NCBI GenBank assembly: GCA_026394375.1 | Contig: JAPKYJ010000004.1 | Location: 1-64,000, forward strand | DNA length: 64,000 nucleotides | Reading direction: 5' to 3' | From: Methanomassiliicoccales archaeon | Lineage (GTDB): Archaea > Thermoplasmatota > Thermoplasmata > Methanomassiliicoccales > UBA472 | Shown here: positions 51,451 through 60,160 of the stretch, piece by piece | How positions within the stretch are numbered: the first letter of the stretch is position 1 | Layout: each line of letters opens with the position of its first letter | Notes under the pieces: generated by a model | Database searches by the model: none | The model's input: the letters and a program-made list of their open reading frames with translations, nothing else | What the model was told of the DNA's origin: nothing | Translations under genes and position numbers: made by a program

Positions 51451-51654
51451 ATGGTGGAGCGCAAGAAGGACGAGAAGACGGTGGAGTGCTCTCTATGCGC
51501 ACCTTTCGAACAGACTGGCACCTGGCGCTGCGCGGACTGCGGGGCGATGAACATCAACAAGTGGAAAGAGTGCTGGAAATGCGAATCGCCGCGCGTCCTG
51601 GAGGATTTGGGCACTAGCGTCACCCCAGAATCGCCCGGGGAAGGACCAGGATGA
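51451..51654 (+). CDS. Small RanBP2-type zinc-finger protein
   Basis: 67 residues from ATG 51451. WRCADCGAMNINKWKECWKC matches the RanBP2 zinc-ribbon pattern (W-x-C-x2-C-x3-N-x6-C-x2-C), with another CSLC pair upstream. Highly charged N-terminus, Pro/Gly tail. Such fingers bind RNA or protein. Separated from galU by 122 bp and on the same strand. I am fairly sure it is a gene, unsure of the job. Confidence 0.6.
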   Translation: MVERKKDEKTVECSLCAPFEQTGTWRCADCGAMNINKWKECWKCESPRVLEDLGTSVTPESPGEGPG

Positions 51655-51771
51655 AAGGCGGTCTTTCTCACGGTGGATGCTTGGCGATAGGGCCGCTCAG
51701 GATCGTGGTCCTTGTAGGGATGGGCTTTTGTTGATGGAAGCGAATGACGTCGGCGAACCGGAGGAGATCTC

Positions 51772-51894
51772 TTGAAGCCCCTTGCCCGCCTGGGAATAAG
51801 CAAAGGTCAGCCTAAGAAGATACCTTATGGACGACACACCTACGGTCCGGAGCCGCAGATCGTGGGGCTGGAATGTCTGAGAGGGAAGCCCTAG
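51772..51894 (+). CDS. Possible 40-residue protein, perhaps a remnant of a hexapeptide acyltransferase
   Basis: TTG 51772 follows GGAGGAG at ideal spacing. The peptide contains IPYGRHTYGPEPQIVG, like the start of CatB/LbH-type O-acetyltransferases, but stops after 40 codons with no hexapeptide repeats. It overlaps the tail of the convergent nucleotidyltransferase by 4 bp. It may be a truncated gene or a chance likeness. Confidence 0.35.
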   Translation: MKPLARLGISKGQPKKIPYGRHTYGPEPQIVGLECLRGKP

Positions 51895-52964
51895 ATCGAC
51901 AGCTGCGAGTTCTCTCCTAGGACGAGGCGGCTTCCTTTGGGCAGCTTTCCATCATCTGAAACGATGCGACATCCCGCCCCGATGAGCGAGTCCACGATCT
52001 TGCGGTGGCACTCGACGTACGTCTGTCCGATCAGAATGGAGGCCTCGATCTCTCCCCCGATGATCGTGCATCCGTCGCCTATGGCGGAGTACGGTCCCAC
52101 GTAGGTACCGGGCCCGATGATGCAATCCTTTCCGATGATGGCCGGGCCTCTGACCATCGAGCCCTTCTTGATCACCGTGCCTTTTCCTATCCTCACTTTG
52201 CCGATGATCTCCGCTCCCTCCTCCACCAGGCCTTCGTTTCCACCTTTCAGTTCACCCAGCACCAGGTGGTTGGCCAAAAGAATGTCCTCCGGCTTGCCGG
52301 TGTCCTTCCACCAACCTCGCACTTGTCTGGCCTTGACCTTGCCGGTCTTCTTGCGCAGCGTGTCGATGGCGTCGGTTATCTCCAGCTCGTTCCGCCAGGA
52401 AGGCTTCAGCTGCTTGATGATGGGAAAGACGCTCTTTCTCAGGAAGTAGATGCCGATGAGGGCCAGGTTGCTCTTCGGTTGCTTGGGCTTCTCCACCAAG
52501 GAAATGATGTTGCCCTGCGCATCCAGCTCCGCGATGCCGAAGGCCGATGGGTTGGGAACGGGGCACAAGGCCACCATGCCCTCGCAGTCGGAACGCTCGA
52601 ACTCCTCCGCCATGTACTTTATGCCGCCAGTGAGGATGTTGTCGCCAAGATAGACAACGAACGGCTCATCGCCCATGAAGCCCTCGGCGCATCCCACCGC
52701 GTGCGCGATGCCTTTTGGCTCGCCCTGTACGATGTAAGTGATCTTGACGCCGAAAGCGCTCCCATCGCCCAGAAGCTCTCTCACCTTCTCAGGCATGTTG
52801 TTGCCCAGTATCACACCGATCTCCTTCACGCCAGCGTCCCTCAGGTCCTCCAGGCAGTAGAGGATGTTCGGTTTGTTCGCTATCGGTATGAGCTGTTTCG
52901 GCCCGGTGTGCGTGAGCGGCCTCAGGCGGGTGCCGCTCCCTCCGGCCAGTATCAGACCTTTCAT
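51891..52964 (-). CDS. rfbA: Glucose-1-phosphate thymidylyltransferase, long LbH form
   Basis: 357 residues from ATG 52964 with GGAGGG ahead; the frame upstream is antisense shadow. KGLILAGGSGTRLRPLTHTGPKQLIPIANKP, VVYLGDNILTGGI, RGWWKDTGKPEDILLANHLVL, then a left-handed beta-helix tail (VRIGKGTVIKKGSMVRGPAIIG). Makes dTDP-glucose. Overlaps rfbD by 4 bp. Confidence 0.9.
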   Translation of the reverse strand: MKGLILAGGSGTRLRPLTHTGPKQLIPIANKPNILYCLEDLRDAGVKEIGVILGNNMPEKVRELLGDGSAFGVKITYIVQGEPKGIAHAVGCAEGFMGDEPFVVYLGDNILTGGIKYMAEEFERSDCEGMVALCPVPNPSAFGIAELDAQGNIISLVEKPKQPKSNLALIGIYFLRKSVFPIIKQLKPSWRNELEITDAIDTLRKKTGKVKARQVRGWWKDTGKPEDILLANHLVLGELKGGNEGLVEEGAEIIGKVRIGKGTVIKKGSMVRGPAIIGKDCIIGPGTYVGPYSAIGDGCTIIGGEIEASILIGQTYVECHRKIVDSLIGAGCRIVSDDGKLPKGSRLVLGENSQLSI

Positions 52965-53857
52965 GTCGTTCCCTCCGTTCTCCTCATATCCAGTAAACCC
53001 TCTCTCAAAGTAAGCATGTTGCGTCCGATGGCCTTCTGCACCTTGTCCACGTCCAAGCAGGAACGGTCCGGGCGCTTGGCGTCGAAGCGCATCTCCTCCC
53101 TTCGTCCTATCTTGATCAGGGAGCGGTCCAGATCGAAGACCTCGGCTACCTGCATTCCTATCTCGTAGCGCGAGAGGCACTCCGGGCCGGTGGTGTGGTA
53201 GACGCCCTCGCGTCCCTGGGACATGAGATCCACCATGACACCGGCAGCATGAGGCGCGTAGGTGGGCGAGACCCACTGGTCCTTGAGCAGCTTGATCTCC
53301 TTGCCCGAGCGCAGGGAATCGATGATCCAGGTAACGAAGTTGCTCTTATTGGCCGCGCGGTTCCAGCCGTAGAGGACGCACACCCGGCAGACCAGATTGT
53401 CCGAGGATGCTTCCAGCGTCGCCCTCTCCCCCTCCAGCTTGCTGCGCGAGTAGGCGGAGATCGGCTCCGGTTTGTCTGTTTCTCTGTAAGGCGTCTGGCT
53501 CAGCCCGTTGAAGATGTAGTCCGTGGAGACATAGAGGAGCTTTGCCTTAGTTTCAGCACAAGCCTGGGCGACGTTCCTCGTTCCTTCGGCATTGATCCTC
53601 ATGGCCAAGGATGGCTCTCGCTCGCATTGGTCCACGTTGGTCATGGCCGCAGGCAGGTAGACCTCTTCCGGCCGGAGGGAGCGCAAGAGGGCGAGAGTGG
53701 CCCGGGCATCGGTGAGATCCAGCTTCACCCTCTGTCCTTCGACCTTCGGCATCGATTCGCGATAAGTGGAAATGACCTCCCGGCCGGACCGAACCGCCTC
53801 CAGGACCAGATAATGGCCTAGGAGCGAGGCACCTCCGATCACCAGCGCACGGGTCAT
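52961..53857 (-). CDS. rfbD: dTDP-4-dehydrorhamnose reductase
   Basis: 298 residues. LVIGGASLLGHYLVLEA, VYLPAAMTNVDQCEREP, LLYVSTDYIFNG, catalytic AYSRSKLEGERA. Last step to dTDP-rhamnose. Predicted leaderless: TATA CATTTATTAC at 53881-53890, 28 bp before ATG. Confidence 0.9.
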   Translation of the reverse strand: MTRALVIGGASLLGHYLVLEAVRSGREVISTYRESMPKVEGQRVKLDLTDARATLALLRSLRPEEVYLPAAMTNVDQCEREPSLAMRINAEGTRNVAQACAETKAKLLYVSTDYIFNGLSQTPYRETDKPEPISAYSRSKLEGERATLEASSDNLVCRVCVLYGWNRAANKSNFVTWIIDSLRSGKEIKLLKDQWVSPTYAPHAAGVMVDLMSQGREGVYHTTGPECLSRYEIGMQVAEVFDLDRSLIKIGRREEMRFDAKRPDRSCLDVDKVQKAIGRNMLTLREGLLDMRRTEGTT

Positions 53858-53880
53858 GCAGAACGAAATCCCGCCTCCAG

Positions 53881-53945
53881 GTAATAAATGGTGAGCCTCG
53901 GTTCGCCTGGGACGAAGGGTCGATCGAATGTCAACATTATTTATT
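53881..53945. promoter_or_regulatory. Two divergent leaderless promoters of the rml genes
   Basis: Minus-strand TATA (53881-53890) sets a start about at ATG 53857 of rfbD. Plus-strand TATA TTATTTATT (53938-53945) sets a start about 8 nt before ATG 53974 of rfbC. The two boxes lie about 50 bp apart, so the whole dTDP-rhamnose set shares one short control region. Confidence 0.55.
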
Positions 53946-53973
53946 CGCTCCTCGTTATCCTCTTTGGGATAGC

Positions 53974-54441
53974 ATGGCCAAGAAGACGATCGAGGGTGTC
54001 AAGACCAGGGAGCTGAAGCCGATCACCGACGAGCGAGGATGGCTGATGGAGATCTTACGCAGCGACTGGGAGGAGTTCGAGAAGTTCGGACAGGTCTACA
54101 TGACCACCTGCTATCCAGGCATGATCAAGGCCTGGCACTATCACAAGTCGCAGACGGACCATTTCATCTGCATCAGGGGCATGGCCAAGGTGGTGCTCTT
54201 TGATTCGCGAGATGGCTCTTCCACGAAAGGAGTGGTCAACGAGTTCTTCATGGGAGAGAAGAACCGCATGCTGCTCAAGATCCCGGCCCTGGTGTACCAC
54301 GGCTTCAAGGGCATGGGCACCGAGGAATGCTGGATATTGAACGTGCCCACCAAGACCTACAATCATGAGAACCCGGACGAATACCGCCTGCCCTTTGATT
54401 CCAAGAACGTGCCCTACGACTGGGACGCCAAGATGGGATGA
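53974..54441 (+). CDS. rfbC: dTDP-4-dehydrorhamnose 3,5-epimerase
   Basis: 155 residues, cupin type. TDERGWLMEILRSDW, CYPGMIKAWHYHKSQTDHF with the catalytic His, and KIPALVYHGFKGMG. Shorter than bacterial RmlC and lacking its last strands, as in archaeal forms. Overlaps rfbB by 4 bp. Confidence 0.88.
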   Translation: MAKKTIEGVKTRELKPITDERGWLMEILRSDWEEFEKFGQVYMTTCYPGMIKAWHYHKSQTDHFICIRGMAKVVLFDSRDGSSTKGVVNEFFMGEKNRMLLKIPALVYHGFKGMGTEECWILNVPTKTYNHENPDEYRLPFDSKNVPYDWDAKMG

Positions 54442-55439
54442 GCATGAAGCTCCTGGTCACAGGAGGAATGGGCTTCATCGGGTCCAACTTCGTGCGCCAC
54501 ATGCTGCGCCAGCACCAGGACCTGGAGATCGTCAACCTGGACAAGCTCACCTACGCCGGCAACCAGAAGAACCTGGAGGACGTGCGCGAGCGGCATCGGT
54601 TCGTGCACGGGGATGTGTGCGATCCTTCTCTGGTCGATAGCATCATGCAAGGTTGCGATGCCGTGGTGCATTTCGCCGCTGAGACCCACGTCGACCGGAG
54701 CATTTCCTATGCCGGGGAATTCGTCAGAACGGACGTCCAAGGGACGTTCGTCATGCTGGAGGCGGCCCGAAGGCACGGAATCAAACGCTTCATCCACATC
54801 TCCACCGACGAGGTGTACGGCGAGGCGGTGGAACGTCCTTGCCTGGAGAACGACCCGCTCATGCCCAAGAGCCCCTACGCCGCCAGCAAGGCCGGCGCGG
54901 ACCGCCTGGCCTTCTCGTACTTCGCTACCTACGGGCTGCCGGTCATCATCACTCGCTGCTCCAACAACTATGGTCCGTACCAGTACCCGGAGAAGCTCAT
55001 CCCTCTCTTCGTGACGAACGCCATGGAGGGGAAGCCGCTCCCCGTCTACGGCACTGGCAAGAACACCAGGGACTGGATCTACGTCGATGATCATTGCTCT
55101 GCAATCGAAGCGCTGCTGGACTCCCGAGGAATGGACGGTGAGGTGTTCAACGTCTCCGCGGGAGAGGAGCACTCGGTGCTGGACATCGCCGACACCATCC
55201 TGAGCAAGATGAAGTTGTCCAAGGACGCCCTGCAGTTCGTGAGCGACCGGCCGGGGCATGTGCTGCGCCATGCCGTCGACTCCACCAAGCTAAGGAAGGT
55301 TGGATGGAAGCCCAAGCACTCCTTCGCTGCATCGATGTCCCGCACCATCGATTGGTACGTCGACCACCCAGACTGGTGGAAGCCCATCAAATCCGGCGAG
55401 TTCCGGAAGTACTACGAGGAGCAGTACGGCAAGCGTTGA
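54438..55439 (+). CDS. rfbB: dTDP-glucose 4,6-dehydratase
   Basis: 333 residues. KLLVTGGMGFIGSNFVRHML, VHFAAETHVDRSI, HISTDEVYGE, catalytic YAASKAGADRLAFSYFATY, TRCSNNYGPYQYPEKLIPLF and RDWIYVDDHCSAI. Textbook RmlB. With rfbA, rfbC and rfbD it completes dTDP-rhamnose synthesis. Start ATG 54438 or 54444. Confidence 0.94.
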   Translation: MSMKLLVTGGMGFIGSNFVRHMLRQHQDLEIVNLDKLTYAGNQKNLEDVRERHRFVHGDVCDPSLVDSIMQGCDAVVHFAAETHVDRSISYAGEFVRTDVQGTFVMLEAARRHGIKRFIHISTDEVYGEAVERPCLENDPLMPKSPYAASKAGADRLAFSYFATYGLPVIITRCSNNYGPYQYPEKLIPLFVTNAMEGKPLPVYGTGKNTRDWIYVDDHCSAIEALLDSRGMDGEVFNVSAGEEHSVLDIADTILSKMKLSKDALQFVSDRPGHVLRHAVDSTKLRKVGWKPKHSFAASMSRTIDWYVDHPDWWKPIKSGEFRKYYEEQYGKR

Positions 55440-55447
55440 TCCCGTTC

Positions 55448-55729
55448 TCAGGCCATGTAGTCCCTGAGGGACTTGAGGTCCACCGAGAGGGTGATCATGT
55501 CCCCCACGGCCGCCACCGCCTCTTTTCTCAGAGCTAGCGTCCGAGGCTTCATGAACGGCTTCTTGATGCCGAGGGTCACCCCGACCTCCTTGCCCAACGA
55601 CACCTTGATCTTGGTGACCGACCAACCAGCAGTATCCACGCTCACTCCTACGATGGTGCCTAGTCGCTTTCCGTCCTTGGTGATGATGGCCTTGCCGTTG
55701 CTGCAGTTGAAGTCCAAGCTCATGTGCAT
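55448..55729 (-). CDS. PRC-barrel domain protein
   Basis: About 93 residues from ATG 55729 (or ATG 55723). Small beta-barrel with GKAIITKDGKRLGTIVGVSVDTAGWSVTKIKV and SLGIKKPF-type VTLGIKKPFMKPRTLALR. PRC-barrels bind RNA or serve as protein adaptors in archaea. Followed upstream by a small membrane protein gene. Function unknown. Confidence 0.7.
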   Translation of the reverse strand: MHMSLDFNCSNGKAIITKDGKRLGTIVGVSVDTAGWSVTKIKVSLGKEVGVTLGIKKPFMKPRTLALRKEAVAAVGDMITLSVDLKSLRDYMA

Positions 55730-55816
55730 CCCTGCGAGGACATGTCGCTGGTCGGTTATCAATAATTCGCACTCGCTCTGTCCGATACCAAAGGGCGTTC
55801 GGCGAGCAGCTAGCAT

Positions 55817-56032
55817 CTATCGTTTCAGCAGGATTGACAGCATGGCCACGACCAGGAACGCCACCCCTCCCCAGAAGATGCTCCCGGACAAGAACCAGAC
55901 CACTATAGCTACGACGGCGGCGGGGAAGAAGTAGATCAGGGCGCCAACGATGAAAGCCAACAGGACGATGCCTACGACGATGAAGAACAAGGCCAATAGC
56001 AGCCCCACCAGTCCGACGACCTCGAAGACCAC
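55817..56032 (-). CDS. Small membrane protein
   Basis: 71 residues, almost entirely hydrophobic with two or three spans (VVGLVGLLLALFFIVVGIVL, then IYFFPAAVVAIVVWFLSG). Ends in LLKR. No family recognised. Good hydrophobic regularity makes it a likely gene. Confidence 0.6.
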   Translation of the reverse strand: MVFEVVGLVGLLLALFFIVVGIVLLAFIVGALIYFFPAAVVAIVVWFLSGSIFWGGVAFLVVAMLSILLKR

Positions 56033-56162
56033 CAGTCATTCCCCCGGTTACACTCTAGTTCTATTGCAGCCCTCGGTATATGGGCGTTTCGGCTTGATGG
56101 CTCCCTCTTACCTGAACGAGATAGGGAGATGATCTGGTAGGATCGTCACCGAGGCTGTTCGG

Positions 56163-58103
56163 TCATACCAGGGGCAGCTCGACCACGAACTTCGCTCCTT
56201 GGCTGTGGTCTCCCTTGACGCGGTCGTCCGCCCAGACCTTCCCATGATAGCGCTCTGCAAGGGCCCTCACAATGGAAAGCCCGAGCCCGGTGGATTTGCT
56301 TGCCTTGCCTGAGCTCTCGGAAAAGTGGCGCTCGAAGACTTTCCATTTCTTGTCGTCCGGTATGCCAGGCCCCTCGTCCTCCACCTCCACTCGGGCGAGG
56401 TGACGCTTCTGGTCCATGGAGACCCGCACCCTCACGGGCTTGGGGGAGGAGAACTTCACCGCGTTGGTGATGAGATTGCTGAATATCTCCGGCAAGGCCT
56501 CATCGGCTAGGACGTGGAGTGGTCCTTTGGCGTCCACCTCGTTCTCTTGGAACGTGATTTTCGCGTTGCTGTAACGGGCCTGAGCGGTCGAGATCGCACT
56601 CCGCACGGAGACCGAAAGGGATGTGGCGATCAGGGCTCTCTCGGCTCCCTCTGCCGCTCTGGCTAGTACTCCGACGTCATGAATGAAATTCTCGAGCCGG
56701 GCATTGGCCCCGGTCATCTTCATTAGATAGGCGGACCGCTTCTCAATGGACAGGTTCTTGCGGGAAAGGCACTCCAAATAAGAGTGTATCGGCGTCATGT
56801 AGTTGAGGATGTCGTGTAGAAGGATGTCATTGAAAAGCTCCTGCAGATCCTTCGAGCGTCGGACGGCCTCACTGAGCAACGCGTTCTCGAAGGCGAAACC
56901 GAAGAGCGAACCGGCGTAGACGAGCGCGCTGGTCTCTTCCTGATCTATGAAAGGTTGGTCTGAGCATAGGCACATGACCCCCACCACCTGCGACCGCCCC
57001 TTCAAGGGGATGATCACCCCGTACTTCTTGGCACCCAGAGCGTCCTCATACTCCGTGCCTGCGACGTCTTCCGGCAGGAATAGAGGTTCCTGCGCTGCCA
57101 TGGCCATCTGGGCCAGTCTCTTGCTGATCAAGTCCTCGCCCTCCAGGGCGGGCTCACCGATGCTCGCCACCAGCCTGGTCTCTCCTTTGGGTAGCACTTG
57201 CAAGGCCATGCCTCGCTTGAAGGCGAAGTGTGAGGACAGAAGGGCCAGTCCTTTCTCCATTAGAAGCTTCGGCTCCGGACCGGAGGAGGTGAGATAGCCG
57301 ATATCGGTCTGCACTGCCAGAAGGCGGTTTTGGGCCAAGAGCAGCTCAGACAGCTCCTCCTTGGCCGTGATGTCGTGCCCGATGCCGATCACGCCGGTCA
57401 TCCGACCTTCGTTGTCCGATACTGTGCTGGTGGACCAGACAATCCTCAGCTTCTTACCCGTCTTGGTCACTGCCGTCGAATCGGAACTGCGGATCATGGG
57501 GGCCATTTTCTCATAGTCCACGTTCTTCATGCTGGCCATGTTCATGGCATCTACTAGATTCGTCTCCAGCATGCTGCTACCTAGCATTTCTTCCTTAGAG
57601 TAGCCCAGGGTCTTCTGAGCACCGCTGTTGAAGGTAGTGATCCGGTAGTGGTTGTCGACACCGATGATGATGCTCGGGGACCTCTCGATGAAATCGCTGA
57701 ATCGTTCCATCTCCGCCCTCACCTTCGCCTGCAGCTCTTCTTCCTCGGTCACATCGCGGATGATGGCTTGCACGCACTGGAACTGTCCGTTTTCGAGCAG
57801 GGCAGATGTTCTAGCATCGATCCTCCTCTTCTCGCCGGTCTTGGTGATGGCGGTGAGGCGGTATTGCTTGGGTGCGTCCCTTCCCTCCATCCTGTCCTTC
57901 AGATACCCAAGGACCTCTTTGAGCGACTCCGGTGCCACCAGCTCCGAGAGGCTCATCCCCACGATCTCTGAGGGTTCATAGCCGAGGATGGACTTGCAGG
58001 CCGGGTTCGAATACTGCACCTTGGCCGATGGGTCGATCTGGACGATGAGCTCCTGCGCGTTCTCCACTATGCTCTGAAAATCGAGTTTCTGCAGCGATAC
58101 CAA
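56163..58103 (-). CDS. PAS/GAF sensor histidine kinase
   Basis: 646 residues: PAS about 10-125 (QYSNPACKSILGYEPSEIVG), PAS about 130-250 (STVSDNEGRMTGVIG), GAF about 265-405, dimerisation helix with LLHDILNYMTPIHSYLECL, HATPase with NLITNAVKFSS (N), DEGPGIPDDKK (G1) and GLGLSIVRAL (G2). The H-box matches that of the kinase at 273 (HD, then Asn-Tyr, then PIH). TTG 58103 is the annotated start; GGAG lies directly before it, so an internal start is possible. An HTH gene 67 bp upstream is on the same strand. Confidence 0.87.
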   Translation of the reverse strand: MVSLQKLDFQSIVENAQELIVQIDPSAKVQYSNPACKSILGYEPSEIVGMSLSELVAPESLKEVLGYLKDRMEGRDAPKQYRLTAITKTGEKRRIDARTSALLENGQFQCVQAIIRDVTEEEELQAKVRAEMERFSDFIERSPSIIIGVDNHYRITTFNSGAQKTLGYSKEEMLGSSMLETNLVDAMNMASMKNVDYEKMAPMIRSSDSTAVTKTGKKLRIVWSTSTVSDNEGRMTGVIGIGHDITAKEELSELLLAQNRLLAVQTDIGYLTSSGPEPKLLMEKGLALLSSHFAFKRGMALQVLPKGETRLVASIGEPALEGEDLISKRLAQMAMAAQEPLFLPEDVAGTEYEDALGAKKYGVIIPLKGRSQVVGVMCLCSDQPFIDQEETSALVYAGSLFGFAFENALLSEAVRRSKDLQELFNDILLHDILNYMTPIHSYLECLSRKNLSIEKRSAYLMKMTGANARLENFIHDVGVLARAAEGAERALIATSLSVSVRSAISTAQARYSNAKITFQENEVDAKGPLHVLADEALPEIFSNLITNAVKFSSPKPVRVRVSMDQKRHLARVEVEDEGPGIPDDKKWKVFERHFSESSGKASKSTGLGLSIVRALAERYHGKVWADDRVKGDHSQGAKFVVELPLV

Positions 58104-58170
58104 CTCCTAGGCGGTGTTCGGACTAAGCAAGGAAGCCGAAAGTCAGTCTCATCGATCCGCGACCTCGGGC

Positions 58171-58542
58171 TCATGCCCCGATGGCATTGGTGCGGACGGA
58201 ATCCATCACGAAATTCGATTCCACGTCGTAGTTGTAGTCTTCCACCGTGCCGTCGATCATCTGCAGCCTGGCCTTGACCTTGTTCTTCTCGAAGATGATC
58301 TGCGCGTTGAGCACTCTGGAGCGGTACACAGACATGCGCTTTCCCGCACGGGTCAACTTGCGCTCGTCGCAGATCAGAAGCCCAGCGTCCTCCAGAACGC
58401 GGATCTTGCGGTAACAGGCGGCGATAGGGATGTTGAGCTTCTCACTGAGGTCGAAAGCGCTCTTGGGCTTGCCCATGGTCGCCAGGAGTATCTTGGCGGT
58501 GTATTCTTCCGTCAACAGCCTTGAGGTTTCGAGGGCGTGCAT
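58171..58542 (-). CDS. Winged-helix transcription regulator
   Basis: 123 residues from ATG 58542, preceded by AAGGTGG at good spacing; a TATA at 58581-58590 gives a 16-nt leader. MHALETSRLLTEEYTAKILLA, then a winged helix SAFDLSEKLNIPIAACYRKIRVLEDAGLL. The C-terminal half (VEDYNYDVESNFV) is like the regulator at 16680. Lies before the histidine kinase gene; might respond to it. Confidence 0.75.
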   Translation of the reverse strand: MHALETSRLLTEEYTAKILLATMGKPKSAFDLSEKLNIPIAACYRKIRVLEDAGLLICDERKLTRAGKRMSVYRSRVLNAQIIFEKNKVKARLQMIDGTVEDYNYDVESNFVMDSVRTNAIGA

Positions 58543-58805
58543 CTGTTCCACCTTGTGAAGGCATCTAGCCCGGTGGTATCTATTTAAATAATCAGAGATG
58601 AGAATCACTTTTGATTCGAGTGAAATAGGTCAAGCCAGACGTCACGGAAATAGAAGAGGTTTGAGGTGACTAGAACAGCCCGGATATCAAAAGGGAGAAC
58701 CAGGTCTTTGAACGACACGGTTGCCATACCGGAGGTAAGAAGCGGTCCAAACGATCCGTGTTGAAAGTGATTCTGACCGGCTTTGCTCACCTTGTGTCGC
58801 CAAGG

Positions 58806-60024
58806 AAGCCCACAGGCTTTAGCCGTGGGAGGAATTGGCGGCCTTAAGTTATAAGTATATTGAAGCCCACAGGCTATATCCTCATGAATCTGACGCTCAA
58901 AGTCAAGCTCTGTACGACTCCTGAGCAATACTCCGCGCTCGTCAGAACGATGGAGCACTTCAATCTTGCTTGCGACTACATCGCTGGCGTGGCCTTTGAG
59001 TTGAAGCTCGCCAGCAAGCTCAAGATTCAGCCCACCGTCTATCGGGCCGTGCGCGAGAAGTTCGGGCTGTCCTCCCAGATGGCCGTTCGCGCCATCTCCA
59101 AAGCCATCGAAGCCTACAAGCTCGACAGGACCATCCGGCCGCACTTCAAATCGCATGGCGCGATGGTCTACGACCAGCGAATACTCAGTTGGAAGGCGCT
59201 GGACAGAGTTTCCATCCTGACCCTCGATGGACGTACCCTCGTCCATGTAGCCATCTATGACTATTTCAAAGCCAAGCTGGACAACCGCATTCGAGGTCAG
59301 GCCGACCTCGTTCTTATCGATGATGTGTTCTATCTCTGCGCCGTAGTCGACGTTCCAGATGCCGAGCCTATCGAGGTCAAGGGCGTTCTCGGCGTGGACC
59401 TGGGCATCGTGAACATCGCCGTCGATTCCGATGGAGAGACGCATTCCGGCACGGGTGTTGAAAAAGTGCGCGGCAAGACCGCAAAGCTCCGCACCGAACT
59501 CCAGTCCTGCGGCACGAAGCCCGCAAAGCGGCATCTCAAGCGCCTTTCTGGATACGAGCAGCGTTTCAGGCGCGATACCAACCATTGCATCTCCAAGAAA
59601 TTGGTGGCTAAGGCCAAGGACACCGCGAGCGCGATTGCCCTCGAAGATTTGAACGGCATCCGCAAGCGGACAACGGTTCGCAGGGCTCAGCGCAGCCGCC
59701 AATCCTCTTGGGCGTTCGACCAGCTCAGGCAGTTCATCGCCTACAAAGCGCAACTCTCCGGTGTGCCTGTCGTTCTGGTGGACCCGAGAAACACTTCCAG
59801 AACTTGCCCTTCTTGCGGCCATATCGACAAGGCCAATCGGCCAACGAGGGGTGAGTTCAAGTGCGTTCGGTGCGGCAACGCTGGCCCCGCCGACCGCATT
59901 GCAGCGGTCAACATCGCTGCAAGGGCGCGAGTCAACGCGCCCATCGTCTCGGACGGGGTTTTTAGTGGACATTTCGTTCAACCTCCAGGGACAAGCCCAC
60001 ACTCTTTAGAGGTGGGTAGTTGAC
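58806..60024 (+). mobile_element. tnpB-only IS200/IS605-family element (IS1341 type)
   Basis: Left end palindrome 58809-58829 (CCCAC...GTGGG), a second copy of AAGCCCACAGGCT at 58863-58875, the tnpB gene, and a right end palindrome 59996-60016 followed by TAGTTGAC ending at 60024. No tnpA (Y1 transposase) is present, so it would depend on one elsewhere. The tnpB stop is inside the right palindrome. Confidence 0.75.
58884..60023 (+). CDS. tnpB: TnpB RNA-guided nuclease
   Basis: 379 residues from ATG 58884 (MNLTLKVKLCTTPEQ is the family start). RuvC residues all kept: D172 in GVLGVDLGIVNIAVDSDG, E254 in IALEDLNGI and D337 in GPADRIAAVNIA. Zinc finger CPSCG (308-312) and CVRCG (327-331). The usual DxNAAxNIA is DRIAAVNIA (Asn to Ile). 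The last codons run through the right-end palindrome. Known TnpB cuts DNA next to a transposon-adjacent motif using an omega-RNA from its own 3' end. A 465-codon antisense frame is shadow. Confidence 0.9.
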   Translation: MNLTLKVKLCTTPEQYSALVRTMEHFNLACDYIAGVAFELKLASKLKIQPTVYRAVREKFGLSSQMAVRAISKAIEAYKLDRTIRPHFKSHGAMVYDQRILSWKALDRVSILTLDGRTLVHVAIYDYFKAKLDNRIRGQADLVLIDDVFYLCAVVDVPDAEPIEVKGVLGVDLGIVNIAVDSDGETHSGTGVEKVRGKTAKLRTELQSCGTKPAKRHLKRLSGYEQRFRRDTNHCISKKLVAKAKDTASAIALEDLNGIRKRTTVRRAQRSRQSSWAFDQLRQFIAYKAQLSGVPVVLVDPRNTSRTCPSCGHIDKANRPTRGEFKCVRCGNAGPADRIAAVNIAARARVNAPIVSDGVFSGHFVQPPGTSPHSLEVGS

Positions 60025-60091
60025 AATGTTGAAATACCCAACGCATCAATCAATTCTAGTTGGGAACGAATTTTCCCAGAGGAGGGATTCA

Positions 60092-60160
60092 ATGTCCTGT
60101 GGCAAGTGCGGAAAGGGAGCAGCGAAGGTGAAGAAGAAGGAAGTAAAGAAGAAGAAGTGA
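60092..60160 (+). CDS. 22-residue Cys/Lys micro-ORF
   Basis: ATG 60092 gives MSCGKCGKGAAKVKKKEVKK and ends after two more Lys: a CxxC pair followed by a lysine-rich tail. GAGGAGGG (60079-60086) is one of the best ribosome sites in the window. A 6-bp hairpin TGGGAA/TTCCCA (60061-60078) lies just before it and a terminator-like hairpin overlaps its end. I know no family. It may be a metal- or nucleic-acid-binding peptide. Confidence 0.55.
   Translation: MSCGKCGKGAAKVKKKEVKKKK

Noticed and set aside
58605-60002. 465-codon antisense frame opposite tnpB
   Set aside because: It is the mirror of a strongly supported nuclease gene and has no recognisable domain.
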